Assembly: GCF_918797505.1 (NCBI RefSeq)
Contig: NC_092800.1
Span: 4,650,001 to 4,714,000 of the forward strand
Direction: 5' to 3'
DNA length: 64,000 bases
From: Bemisia tabaci
Lineage: Eukaryota; Arthropoda; Insecta; Hemiptera; Aleyrodidae
A program made the translations under genes and the position numbers. The notes under the pieces were generated by a model that was not told the DNA's origin, made no database searches, and saw nothing but the letters and a program-made list of their open reading frames with translations. Below are positions 45,500-59,642 of this stretch, piece by piece (the first letter of the stretch is position 1; each line of letters starts with the position of its first letter).

Positions 45500-46227
45500 C
45501 TGAGAACTAGAGAACTAAGTTTCACAATATTAACAGCACTGGAAGTGCCATACACTCTTTTCCCGAAAAATGCCCCGATTTCAGAGCAGCACTCTATTTA
45601 TTTTAGAGGTGAAATTCGCTTACATTTTTTTTATAATTTTCTTTTCATTCAATTTTTCATTAACAGTTTATTGATATAACTTTCTGTTCGAATCAAAAAT
45701 AACTTTCACTGACATAATTCCTAAAGCTGACAATTTTCAGTTTTCGACCATAGAGACTATATTGCCCCATCCTTTCCTCCTCCCCGGTAACGCATACATA
45801 ATGGATTTATCGACACCCACCCTGTTTCCCCCGAAGTGCGTGAAGTAATTAATAGTCTAACCTCGGAAAATTAATCAATTTCAAGCTTGCACAAGCTCAG
45901 AGGCCGTAATGACGTCATCACTATCATTGTATTCGTATCGCTGGGAACTCTGCTTTGTTAGGGAACTACCTCATATCAGCATTTGAATGCTGCCACATTC
46001 TCTCCTCTGAAATATTTATTTGTGTACTAAATGAAATTATTTTTTCTCGAACTTTTTAGGATTTCAGGATTTCAGGTACACAAAGTTCGGTTAATACATT
46101 TTCCTGTAGAGAGGTAAAAACTGTTGACAAATTATGTACAATCTTTTCAGAAAATGAGTACAGGAAAAATCTGGCAACATCGATCTGCACAAACGACGTG
46201 TTTTCCGAGCACGGTAGAGCGTTGGAC
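45500..46227. other. No gene seen; possible regulatory stretch at 45780-45960
   Basis: Non-repetitive text with TAATTAAT motifs and GACGTCATCAC, without foldbacks. No open frame recognised. Confidence 0.35.
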
Positions 46228-46231
46228 CATT

Positions 46232-46493
46232 CTGCCGTGATGAGGAAAAACGCCGTATGAGCCTTTGGGTGTTGTCAAATTTCTTTTAATAAATCAAGAA
46301 TTTTCGGGAATAATTATGAACATTTTTCTTCCATTCTTTTTCGAGAATTTCGCTCGTAGTTTTATCGAAATAATCTTGAAATTTCAAGGGAAAATATGCA
46401 TGACTTTCCTCAAAATTAAACATTTTCCGAGAGGAAATTTGGCAACATGCAAATGCTCATACGGCGTTCTTCCTTCGTCCCTTAGCGCGGCAG
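46232..46493. mobile_element. MITE family J copy 5
   Basis: Left ctgccgtgatgaggaaaaac, gccgtatgagcc. Right tttggcaacatgcaaatgct, tacggcgttcttcc, cttagcgcggcag. CATT stands on both sides (46228-46231 and 46494-46497). Confidence 0.87.
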
Positions 46494-46497
46494 CATT

Positions 46498-46980
46498 CGG
46501 AAACGCGGCAACGCGGGGCCGTACGTGGCGAAGGTTTGATTAACGGCGCTCGTAAATATGAGCATAAACGGGAATTAATTAAACGCGCCAGAAATCAAAG
46601 CGCCTGAAAATAAAACAACAAAATTCCTCGACGTCGCCGACCCCCCCCCCCCCCCCGCACCGGGGCCGGGGGCGCTGAATATGCCCCGCGAAGGAATGTC
46701 CGAGGGTCTCCCTCCGGGGGTGGCTCCGGGGATAATTCCCGAGTTCCGGAGAGGAGGTGACATTCATTAAATGCCGGGCGCGCGGCTCCGGGCCGAGGGG
46801 CACTCACACCGCTAATCAATTCTGTCGCCATCGCAATCGGCTGATGATGCACGACATGATCAACCCCCCCCCCCCCCCATCCCCTGCTCCCCCGGGTCTA
46901 TGAGGCTCCATTCGGGGCTGCTCTATAACAATATCAACCCCCGGCTTCCGGCGCGCATCCTCTAGGACATGATTTTCATT
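46498..46980. other. GC-rich patch with two C runs; no gene called
   Basis: C runs at 46641-46656 and 46864-46878. Non-repetitive, GC-rich, with AATTAATTAAACGCG at the left. Minus frames across it are composition-driven (Gly, Pro, Arg). Candidate conserved non-coding or promoter-type region. Confidence 0.35.
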
Positions 46981-46984
46981 AAAT

Positions 46985-47239
46985 GGATTGCATTTTACAA
47001 AAAGGAACCACTAGCATTGCAATGATGCTATGATTGTACAACTTCATCCTTTGCAATAAAATTGCGGAAATCGTGAAAAACTATAAATTTAGATGGTAAT
47101 TTTTGTCTTAAATTCACAGTTTTTAGCGAGTAAAATAGAAACTATTAATGGATAATCGGGTTTTTCCTCCAAGACAAAAGAAGTTGCACAATCTTAGCAA
47201 CATTGCAATGCTAGTGGTTCCTTTTTGCAAAATGCAATC
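46985..47239. mobile_element. MITE family C copy 2 (uninterrupted)
   Basis: Ends GGATTGCATTTTACAAAAAG and CTTTTTGCAAAATGCAATC. AAAT stands on both sides (46981-46984 and 47240-47243). It is the reverse complement of the 18664-19049 copy without the retroposed fragment, so it serves as the empty site. Confidence 0.9.
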
Positions 47240-47243
47240 AAAT

Positions 47244-49651
47244 GTGAGTGTCTACGAGGTCCTCATACCGAAAAAACAGCACTGCCGTGATAGCGAAGAG
47301 AGCAGTAAGCGCAAAAATGAAGTTTCGAGAAAACGGGATCACAAGCTTCTGACTGGAAAATTTGATTGAAAGAAGCTTTCGATTTTTGTCAAATTGCCAC
47401 TAACTATCCGAAAGACTCTCAGAAATTGTTTGGATGATGAAAAATCGGCCGATTTCATTTCAATTGCATAAAAAGGTATTTTTCATTTTCATGCTAGGCT
47501 ATTGTTAAGCAAGACTGCCGTAAGTGCTATCTTCTGCATGCTTTCGTGGTTGCGTTTTGGACACACAACAAACACATTTTCTGGTTAGAAATTGGCAGAA
47601 GAGGGCGGCATTTTACTTGAAAGCACTGTTTTCATTGGCTCTCCGGAGGAATATTGTCACTTACTGCTGTCTTGCCTGAAACTACGTCATTTTTCGGGCA
47701 CATTCAGCTTTCTCATACGTCTCGGCATTTTATAATTTAGATAAATTTTGCTATTTTAGCTATTTCAGTGATTTCATCTAAAAGAGATTAGACGAATTTT
47801 GAAGGAAACTCGATTTCGAAAATTTGACACTTACTTCTCTCTTCGCTATTTTGACAGAGCATGAGTTGGGGGATTTTATTTTGTAGCATGAATCGGTTTT
47901 AAAATTTCCAATGAAACACCCAGATCCGTTAAGAACGTTTTACGAAAGGTAGATTGGCTCCGAAGAGTTTGTGGAGATGGCCTCTCCGAGGGGGAAGTTG
48001 TCACTATGGATAACCTACTCAAAAAGTTCGAAGGAAATCTTGAGGAGCTTTGCGATATTCCATTAAAAGAGCCGAACACAAGTTGCATTTTTCGGGAAAA
48101 TTGCGATATTTTGAAATTAGATTGCGGTCTTTTACGATTTTCTCGGAATATAATCGCTAGGATCATTAACATCCGAGCGATTATCCTCAATCTTTTCGCA
48201 ATTTTATCTCTGTAAAATCGCATTTTGTGCAGTCCTTTTAATCGAATCAAATGAGGAAGTAAAGCTTTGGAGACATATTTTCGCTTCGATCCATGATCCT
48301 GATCTGGCAGTTAGGGAAATTGTAACGAACGACTGCGGCTCTGCCCGGATAAGAATGCGATGAAAAAAAGCTCAGGAATGCATTGAATATCAGAGGTGAA
48401 AGACGGCTCTGAGAAATATCCGCGGGAACGGCATGCAAAGAGAGAATAGATAAATACGACGGGAATGCACATCAAAACTTTGTTTCCTCCTCTCTCCCAC
48501 GAAACTTTTTTAAAGAAAATCTTCCAGAAGTGTGTTCCAGTCTTCAGAGAGCTTTTTTGCACTCACTCCGCCCAGGGGGGATTGGTAAATCCCTTCGAGA
48601 CAACTTGTGCTTCTGAATCGGGGTCTTTACCTCCTTTCTTCTCTTGCGGGATTTTTTTCGTGCTGTTCACCCCCTTATTTAGCTCTTTTTCTTCTTCTTT
48701 TCCTCCAAGATAAATCCGATGTCATTTAGGGAGACAGCTACCAGAATAGAACTAAAATCTTCAGTCTCATTTTCTGAGCACGACGCGGGTTCTTCAATTT
48801 TTTTTCTCCTTCCTTCTTTTTCTTCATCTTTTTTTCCATTTTTTGCCCCATACTCGGGTTGAAAACGGTCGCTAACTTTATTTATTTTTAATCTTCAAGA
48901 TGGCCTTTTTCCCCGTTCTCTCTGAGAAATTGGGTGAATTGCGCAGAATATGTTAATTTTCAACTAATTATATTTTATCCCCATATCCGGTGAGAGGTGA
49001 TTTTTTTCCTCGAGGAAAGAGGAACTATCACAGTTTCAACTAATCTCTCTTTTTGTTCTTTGACAGATCTTCTATGAGTGAATTGAGTTTAATTATCGAA
49101 ATTTCGAAGCAGAGTCGATAATACGCCACTTAAAGTTTTGATTTACCCATACAGATGATCTACTAAGGTTGCCTCTTAAATATTAAGATAACTTTCGGAC
49201 TCTAAATGGCAATTTTTGCATATTTTTATACTCTGAAGAACGTTCTGAAAACACTATTTTCTGTCTGCATGGATGTGGATGAACTGAGACCCCAAAGCAG
49301 GTGATGACTTAAAACCTCGAGTAAAATTATACGTCGAGTATACAAATAATTAAGATCCAAAATTTTTCCCCTCTCCTCGATCTCAAAATGTTAGTTGTGG
49401 GGGATGGGAGTCAAACCGAACATCACAAAATGTGTTATCGAAGGGAGAGAGGGGGGGGGGGGGGTTCAAAAATCCGTTTTTAAAGCACAATTTCGACGGT
49501 GAAACGACCAAAATGCGTATGTCAGTTGCGGCATTTTGAAATCTCCGCTACAATTTGTTTTTAAAAAGATCAATCCAGCATCATGGCTTGAAGTTTTCAC
49601 AGAATATTCTGTATAAGAGAAGAAAAATCAAAAATATTTTTAAAAAATGAC
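47244..49651. other. No gene called; longest stretch without recognised repeats in this half
   Basis: A minus frame of 124 codons (48250-47876) starts in text that is partly shared with 38041-38101 and is not recognised. A G run lies at 49451-49464. Pyrimidine-rich tracts at 48620-48850. Unseen exons cannot be excluded. Confidence 0.35.
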
Positions 49652-49659
49652 GTCCAGTA

Positions 49660-50402
49660 CAGGGCCGGATTTACCTAACTGGTGTTGAACGCATTTTTTG
49701 GGAAAACTCTGCCAATACTACTAGCAAAAGTTCACGGAACTTTGCGCGAAAGTTAAGTTTCGTAAACCTATCTCTGTGTGGACAAGGCCGTCCATTCATA
49801 AGAAATAAACGAAAAAATTATGAAAGAACATAACTTCCGCCGCGCCTCGCAGACGACTGTGTTTGACGCAATGCGTGAAGTATTCACGCAGTCTTGTAGG
49901 CGCTATGCGTCTCACGCTGATCGCACTGTGTTTGCCGCAACGCGTGAGGTATTCATGCATTCTTGTAGGCGCTATCCGTTTCACGCTGTCCGCAATGACC
50001 GCACTGTGTTTGATGCAATGCGCGAAGTATTCGTGCAATCTTGTAGGCGCTAATATGTGTTACATGCCGATCGCCGCGCCGAGGGCTTCTCCTTTTCATC
50101 TCAAGTCCTCATCATCATTCCTCTCTGGGTAAGTCGCGCCGTTCCAGGCCAAATTGCGTGTTTGGTTTCTCTCTTAACTCGACTAATTAAAGGTGCTGTC
50201 TCTTGTATCACTGAAAGACGACAAAAGAAGAAATTACTCTCAGAAAATTAGAGATTTTGTCGCCTTTTTTCGTTTGTAATTTTTTTTTCTAAATCCGTTT
50301 TTTTTTTATACCTACATTTGAAAAAATTGCAAAATTTGCCGCCCCTATAGATTTACCGCCATGGGCCTTGGCCCATGTGGCCACCCCCTTAATCCGGCCC
50401 TG
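49660..50402. mobile_element. Non-autonomous hAT element with internal minisatellite, copy 2
   Basis: Ends CAGGGCCGGATTTACCT and TTAATCCGGCCCTG. The 8-base duplication GTCCAGTA stands on both sides (49652-49659 and 50403-50410). It has the same internal gcaatgcgtgaagtattc/tgtaggcgctat repeats as the 44245 copy, about three units, and is shorter overall. Confidence 0.92.
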
Positions 50403-50410
50403 GTCCAGTA

Positions 50411-51927
50411 GTTATTCTCGTAGAAAATAAAGTATGACAGGAAGTCTGCAACGCCGCAAATCAAGATACGCATTTTTGCAGTTTCACCATCTATATTTTA
50501 TCAACAATATTAATCTATTTAATGAGTAACATTTTTTAGTGCCCAAAAATGCCATTTCAATTATTATGATAGGCCAAAATTTATTGAGACAATTACGCGG
50601 GAAAGCTTACAAAAATTGTTTTCTGCGAAAAGGTTGAAGAAAGCGAGTACCAAAAAATAAAGGGGGAAACGACAATGCACTTATTTCGAAAAGAAAGTGA
50701 TAAATGAAAAGTTCCGAGGTTGTATTTTAATTGAAATTGAAGAAACGAGAAAGCTCGAAGGGACGGAGGGACAAAAAAGGAGAGGAATTAGGAGAAAAAA
50801 TGCATTCATAATCTTGCACTGGAGCAGCAAGGTGTGCTGCATCATTTTTCACGAGGAATCTAAAGAAAGCACAAAGACGATCCGATGACGGGAGGGGCGA
50901 GGGCGAGAAAAAGTAGCTATTTCCAACAAAAGAAAGAAATATAACTGGTAGGGGCACAAAGAGAGGAAGCGAGAGGGTGAAAAAAACAAATAAACAAAAA
51001 GCCGGGGGTGAGTGACAAGAAACGAAATTTAAAGGGGAGGGCTTCAAGAAAAATCGCTCGTCATTTTTCACGTTTTAAAAAAGGAGAAAAATATGTAAAA
51101 TTTTTTGTTGAAGAGAAGAAGCGAAGGAACAGAATTTTGCATTCACGATACAACACCCCTCTTTTTGTTTTCAAGTGAATATTAGAATCACCATCCATTT
51201 TCATGAATAAAAAGTCCTCTTCTGCCGACAATATTTTAAAAGCAACTTTTTTCCGAATTTTTCTTCCCTGCCCTAAAAGTGAAAAAAATGATTTCTCCTA
51301 AATGATAAAGGCCACAAATAATATACGACGGTCCGAGAGATTACTTCACTGGGATAGCAGTGCATGGATAGGAAAGCAATACGACAAATATACAAGATTT
51401 CTGAAAAAGGCCCGGGAGGAAGGTACGTAGCTCCGAAACGCGTACCAGAAAATAATATGACTTGCAGGTAAGTGCTAAGGTTTTACAATTTTATATAATC
51501 GATTCCTTGTGTACATGACCGCATCAAAGTTTTTTCAATAAATCAAGAAATTAAATTTTTTCAAGTATTTCCTAAGATTACTCATTTTAAATCATACATA
51601 AAATTTGGGATTTCAAACACTATTTGAATTTTTCTAGCCTTTCATAACTTATGGGCTAATGATTCGAAACTCATACCATTCAAGAGCTAAAGAAACTTGA
51701 TCCAAGTAGAGGATCTAAAAAATTCTATGTAACATTAGATGTCATAAGACTTCATTTTAATCCGACAATAACAGTTTTCCCTGCATATGGTTAATCAGAG
51801 AGCTTTAACTCTAATCTATAAGGTTTCGCACTAAAATCTTTAGACTCTGACACCTTTAATTAATGTCACATTTTTGGATGCCCTTTTTTCAGTATTAAAT
51901 ATTCCTCTTGATATCAATGCCTTACTT
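50411..51927. other. No gene seen
   Basis: Purine-rich (A and G) on the plus strand at 50640-51130, then AT-rich. Open frames there are composition-driven. Confidence 0.4.
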
Positions 51928-52175
51928 AAGAGGCTCGAGAAACAAGACACAAAAGTGCAGTTTTTGAAAAAAATTAGATATTAACGATTTCAAGTAAAAC
52001 TAGTCTTTATGCATATTCTGTGGAAAAACTCGCTCTCAAATTCCAATTTTTAAGCATCAACAAGTCAGTTTGAACTTTCTCCCCGTCATAAGAATCCATG
52101 TAATTTCGAAACTTCAAAAACGTATTCCTAGAAATAGCAAATACTACACTTATGCGCCTTGTCCTCGAAGACCTT
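51928..52175. mobile_element. MITE family H copy 2
   Basis: aagaggctcgagaaacaaga, aaagtgcagttttt, tgcatattctgtggaaaaac, aaattccaatttttaagcat and the inverted end cttatgcgccttgtcctcg. Same order as 26275-26518. Confidence 0.78.
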
Positions 52176-52233
52176 TAAATTTAAATTTTCGACACTAAAA
52201 AGTCTCTCGTCTTGTGGACGATCATTTACACTT

Positions 52234-52481
52234 GGACTGCACTTTGTAAAAAGAAACCAGGAGCATTCAATGTCGCTAAAATAGTGCAACTTTCTTCATC
52301 CTGCAAATATGAACTGATCGTCTTTACTTTTATCTTTACTCTCAATAAAATATGAATTCAAGACGAAAATTACCTTTGATAATCTGATTTTTTTTTCATT
52401 ATTGCAGTAATTTTATTGGAAAAAATGTATTGCATAATCTTAGCAACATTTGAATGATCTTCCTTTCCACAAAATGCAATC
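52234..52481. mobile_element. MITE family C copy 3, diverged
   Basis: Left ggactgcactttgtaaaaag, right cacaaaatgcaatcc, with tagtgcaact, tgaattcaagacgaaaatta and cttagcaacatt in the family order. Confidence 0.78.
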
Positions 52482-52493
52482 CACTCGATAATA

Positions 52494-52744
52494 CTGCCAT
52501 GCTAAGGAAAACGCCGTATGAACATTTGAGAGTCGCCAAATTTCTCTAGATAAAATGTTTATTTTTGAGGAAAGCTATTAATATTTTTCCTTGACATTTT
52601 CAGGAACTTTATGTGACCTTACGAACCAAATAATTTGAAAAATTAGAAGAAAAATGTTTACAAATTTGTCCAAAAATTCGTGATTTACTAGAAGAAATCT
52701 GGCAACGCGTGAAGGTTCATACGGCGTTTTCCTTAGCATGGCAG
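52494..52744. mobile_element. MITE family J copy 6
   Basis: Ends CTGCCATGCTAAGG and CCTTAGCATGGCAG are a perfect inverted pair, followed inward by aaacgccgtatgaac/gttcatacggcgttt. AATA stands on both sides (52490-52493 and 52745-52748). Among the youngest looking copies. Confidence 0.92.
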
Positions 52745-52748
52745 AATA

Positions 52749-55040
<2,292 letters not shown>

Positions 55041-55311
55041 CTGCGGGGGGGGGGGTCGGGGGTCGGGGGGTGGGTTTGGGCGAAGGAGTAAAAAATAAAC
55101 CGAGCATGGACAGAATCTGATCGCGGTTGTTTACAGAACCCAAAGGTCGGGCTAAAGCTGACGCGCGTGAGTGTTTTCTGGAATCGAGCGTCGCTGTCAG
55201 ACAGTGGTGTTAAACACGAAATTTCTGGAACGGAAAAAGTTATCATCACTTGGGCTCCTTGATGCCCCAAATTTTCATTTTCGTCACGAGGGTCGTCGTA
55301 AGGTATAATAT
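55041..55311. other. Right flank of the G run; no gene seen
   Basis: ctgc, then G runs separated by tc and t (55045-55080) look like a natural G-rich simple repeat. The rest is anonymous. Confidence 0.5.
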
Positions 55312-55588
55312 TACTGGAAAAAAAGTCCGGTCATACGAATTGAACGTTCGATGTTCCACATCACCCCAACTATTGGGTATGTCAAACTGAACTTTCGGTT
55401 CGTGTAACCAAACTCTTGGTTTATATGACCGCACTTTGTTCGTCAGTTCGCTTCACCATTGAAGTTTATTTACTCGAACCAAAAGTTGGGTTCGAAGAAC
55501 CGAAAATTTGGCTTGACAAACCGAATTAGTTGGGATGATATGAAACGCCAAACTTTGGTTAATACGACCGAACTTTGTTTTCAGTGTA
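55312..55588. mobile_element. Foldback MITE (CACTGAAAA type)
   Basis: Left tactggaaaaaaagtccggt, catacgaattgaac. Right ttaatacgaccgaactttg, ttttcagtgta. The interior repeats gaaccgaaa/tttggttc motifs in both orientations. Confidence 0.75.
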
Positions 55589-56729
55589 TAGTCCAACAAG
55601 CAGTAAATTTTGCGCCTCAAAAAAAAACAGGGTTCTAGGTTCAGGGGCTTAGGGTTCTCCTGGTTAAACATTTGAGAGGTGGAAAAATGTAGTAGGTACA
55701 GGAATAATTCGTCGTGCCGCAGGTGGAGGAACCAAATATTTTAAGTTTGCCAGTGATTTCTGCTTAAAAATAATTTTCAATTTTCTGAAAAATTAAACGC
55801 AAAATATTTTTTAGTTCCTTAGATAATTTTTATATCAATCATTGAGCTTTCAAATCTAAATACGATGTGTTTCTTTGGCACACGGCAGTATGGTAAATAT
55901 ATTCAGACAAAGCCTTAGACGTCGCATGTGTTGGGGCAACTGTGAGATTTTCTGTAGTTCATCACTGTATAAAAACCACCGTAGGCATTAAGTAAGTACC
56001 TTGAGAAGATTATAATTAAAAACCGTTTGAAATTTTAAAAAAATATCATGTAAATTCCTAGTTCTGTAAAATACCAAGAAGTGTTCATAATTTTTTTTAT
56101 AAGATATCATAGATCTGGCAACAGCGGGCTAAGGGGCCAGGAACAAACAAAAGGACCAGGGGGACCAACGTGCAGGGAAATGCGAAAACGAAAGAATTAA
56201 CGTCAAGGAACGCGGGATGGACCGGAGGCAACGCTCCGATTAAAATCTAGAACGGATAAACTCCGGAAGATTGAAGCTAAGAAAAATAGAGATAAAAAAG
56301 AGAAAAATGAACACGGGCGGCCGGGAGGGTGGGGGGGGGGGAGGCCACGGGGTGCGGAATCGCAGCATCCCTCTCACACCCCCGCGGAGGGAAACTTGTC
56401 AGATTGAGCAGCTAAGCGCGGAGGCCCCGAGGAGCGAAGGGATGCAGGGAGGGGGAGCATGTCACATTGAGTTGACAGATTCTAATGATATTTTGCTACC
56501 CTCTCGGGGAGTCGGCCCGCCATATTGGCACCGATGACTAATAGCCCTTGTCGGGCGCCAAAGCATGACTGATGATGCCCGACTCGGGCGGCCATTTTAG
56601 TGTTTTTAGGGTGAAAACTTTGTATTGTAATAACAAAGTTTCTTACCGCGTCGCCGCATCTGTCTGCGCTGGCCTATGTCTAGCTCTTCCGCGAAAATGA
56701 AGCCGGGACTTAGCCGCGGCATCGCTCTC
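55589..56729. other. AT-rich DNA, then GC-rich patch at about 56140-56720; no gene called
   Basis: The GC-rich patch is non-repetitive and has a G run at 56331-56341. A plus frame of 88 codons at 56271-56537 is not recognised. Confidence 0.35.
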
Positions 56730-56958
56730 CACTGGAAAAAAAAGACACATTGGATTTAGAGTCCAGACTCTGAAAAACATCGACAAGAAAAAATACTCTT
56801 GATTCAATCGGATTTTTGCTTAAATCAGGAACCAAGCCTCTTAATTTGAGCGGATTTCCTCTTGATTTAAACTTAAATCTGATTGAATCAAGAGTCCTTT
56901 TCTTGTCAATGTTTTCAAGAGTCCTGGATTCTAGATCCAATGTGTTTTTTTTCCAGTG
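56730..56958. mobile_element. MITE family G copy 2
   Basis: Perfect ends CACTGGAAAAAAAA and TTTTTTTTCCAGTG. The interior is nearly the same as 24455-24680 (gattcaatcggattt, aaatctgattgaatc, agaaaaaatactcttg, caagagtccttttctt). Confidence 0.92.
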
Positions 56959-57638
56959 TTCCTTCTTTCGGAACTCAACTACACCCCATTATACGGAGAA
57001 TACGTGATTTTATTTCATTTGCGTTCGATTGTCCATCGATTAATAAAGTGTAATGAGATTAATTTACTAAAAATTGCAATGTTAACATAAACACTGAAAT
57101 AACAAAGTTACGGGCAACGTAGACATATCTACTATTCTGGGCTCAGAGGCAGAAATTTCTGGGTGGTGGAGCTATGTAGCTTCGATTTGCTCCGGGTGCT
57201 ATGCCCGGAACTTTAGGCCTTTCAGCCCGGAATGCGGACGGTATATCCGGTATATAGCCCTTAAGTACGGCTTCCACGGCCGGAGTTTTTTTTTTTTTTT
57301 CCAGTGAAACCCTCCTCAAATTCAGTTCACCATTCTGTCATCATAGATAGGAACATACGAAATCATATCAGTGCCTCAGAGCCCAGAGCCAAAGGGTACC
57401 GAACTGAAATTTTTGAGAGAATCGAATTAGGGTCGTTTCGAAAAATTTCTGTGTGTGCGGGAAAATTTGGTAGCCCTATCTTACGCAGGTTATGAGATAC
57501 AAAAAAATGGAATGTACATTGGAATCAATGAGGCCGACGCACAGTTTCGCCCCAATATCTCGGAATGACTAAAATGGAGATAGGTACCTTATGACTCTGG
57601 GGTACTGATGAAGTAATATCTGTGGCTCCTAAAATGAT
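56959..57638. other. No gene seen; possible element end at about 57284-57306
   Basis: A T run followed by CCAGTG ends at about 57306, like the right end of CACTGG-type MITEs. No convincing left partner was found. Confidence 0.35.
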
Positions 57639-57642
57639 ATTT

Positions 57643-57778
57643 GGACTACATTTTGCAATTCGGAACTATAAGTCTAGCCAGGTTTAAAAACAACATATGC
57701 GCCTTTAGTTTCCCTGTGCACATAAGTGTTTTTCCTGAAGAGCCAAAATTTATAGTTCCAAATTGCAAAATACAGTCC
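57643..57778. mobile_element. MITE family B copy 4
   Basis: Starts GGACTACATTTTGCAATTCG and ends CAAATTGCAAAATACAGTCC. ATTT stands on both sides (57639-57642 and 57779-57782). Confidence 0.9.
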
Positions 57779-57782
57779 ATTT

Positions 57783-59642
57783 TATCTCAAGACAGGGAGA
57801 TGGTGGAACTCCCAATCTACGTACCTTGTTTGTGGTATTTAATATTTATGTTCCTATCTCATTTTTTAAATGAGAACATATCAACATTCAGGTTTTCACA
57901 GAAATTTTTTCACACAGGAAAGAAAAATCACGGCAGTTTTCTAAGACTGCCATTGCACAGTTATTCATATTAAAGATTTTTGATTATAAACTCCCATGAC
58001 TAATTTGTTGAGTTACGCCCATTTCAGGTACAATAGGGGTCAATTTTGAAAAGTTCACTCTAACAATGGAACTTTTGAAGTTTGATTTTGAAGTCGGATT
58101 TTGGTAGCGGTTTTTCTGAGATTAACGGTACATTACCTTGGTAAAATCCTGAAGAGAGGTTGTGCCTAGCAGATGGGCGCTTTCAAATGTGCGGACAGTT
58201 GGTCGTTCTCAAAGTCCACCTCTGAGGAATAGAGCAGTGGACGCTGAATGTTTATGAGAAAAACCGTTGTCATAAAACGATTTAGAATGACGAAAAACGA
58301 GGACGACAGAGGAGCGAGGAAGGGCAGAGATCACTGAGCTTGTGCTGCCAAGTTGTGGTGAAATAAAGGCACCGGAGTTTTTTGGAAATTGGTATCAACT
58401 TTTTTCATTCATTTCATTTGATGATTGTAGGTAAACAGTGTGTCTCGATAAATATCGATTGCTCTACACAGCATTAAATGGAAACAATCCAGAGTTACCA
58501 ACTAGCGAAAATTGCAACTGCCTTCGTGACAGATGCTGCATCTGATGAAACCGTGGTAACACCAACTCTCATTTTGATGGATCTGTGGTTCTTCCGATGC
58601 ATTGTATTTTGTGACGAAGGATTTTCTCCTGTTTAGAATTTTCACAAGTCACCGGTCAACATCGTCGCAAAATTGTAGCAGTGGTTTCAAAAGCTCAATC
58701 TACGCCATGTAATATCTTATTCAATAAAATGTTATCAAAGTTCATTCAATTCATCTATCTAATTTTTGGCGTGTAGCGATATTGATAAGCCCATAGAGTT
58801 CAAATAAAGGGAAGCAGTGGTCATTGTGTAAAATTCATAAGGATTTTTTATTCTCAGATCCATCTCCCGTTTACAATTTTTAACTGAGGACCTCTCATTG
58901 AAAAACTTTAAGCTAACCCACTGAGCACATTCCATCTAATTTTTCTTTCTCGTATTCTAATTCCTATCATTATCAACCAACACTTAGCTCAAAGTTGTTC
59001 GGAAAATCAAATAGATCTGACGAAGCGTATGGCCTAATATTTTGTTCCCGAGGATGAGTTTGCCTTAAGTTTTCTCATTCGTAAAGTTGCCAATTTCATT
59101 ATTTTGGGATCCGTTCGAGTAGCGGTTCTCAGTACTTACTTAAAAGAGCCCACATAAAAATTCACTGACCTCACGCACTGTGATCAAAAGACGCGATACA
59201 ATATTTTCAACTTCTAAGTAGCTGAATATTGCCTAACGGGCGTCTCGAAGGGATTCTCCTTTCATCTTTGCTATATTCATCACCTTCGTGTTCCTTTATC
59301 CACGTAGATTGATCAATTCCTCAATAATGAGGAAGTCACTACCTCAACCAAATTAAACTGGAAAATTTAACGTTTTACTCGACAATGCTTGTGCGAACTC
59401 CTATGAAAATTTTAAGGAATTTCCTTCGTATTATGCAGAAAATTCACGGAAATTTGCAAAAAAAAAAATCCACACAACCGTTTTCCTCCCGAACCCTCAT
59501 CATTAGTGTAAAACATTATGGCTCCACCAAAAATTTTTCCACTGCTACTGCGGTCCACCCCAAGTATCAATTTTCAATGGAAAAAATCGCAATATCTTGG
59601 AATCAAGTTGAGATTTTTTTTTACTTTTATTATCAATCATGT
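57783..59642. other. No gene seen
   Basis: Anonymous AT-rich sequence. 59420-59490 resembles 43120-43170. Open frames are short and not recognised. Confidence 0.4.

Noticed and set aside
47876..48250. 124-codon minus-strand frame
   Set aside because: Part of it is shared with the repeat piece at 38 kb and no domain is recognised.
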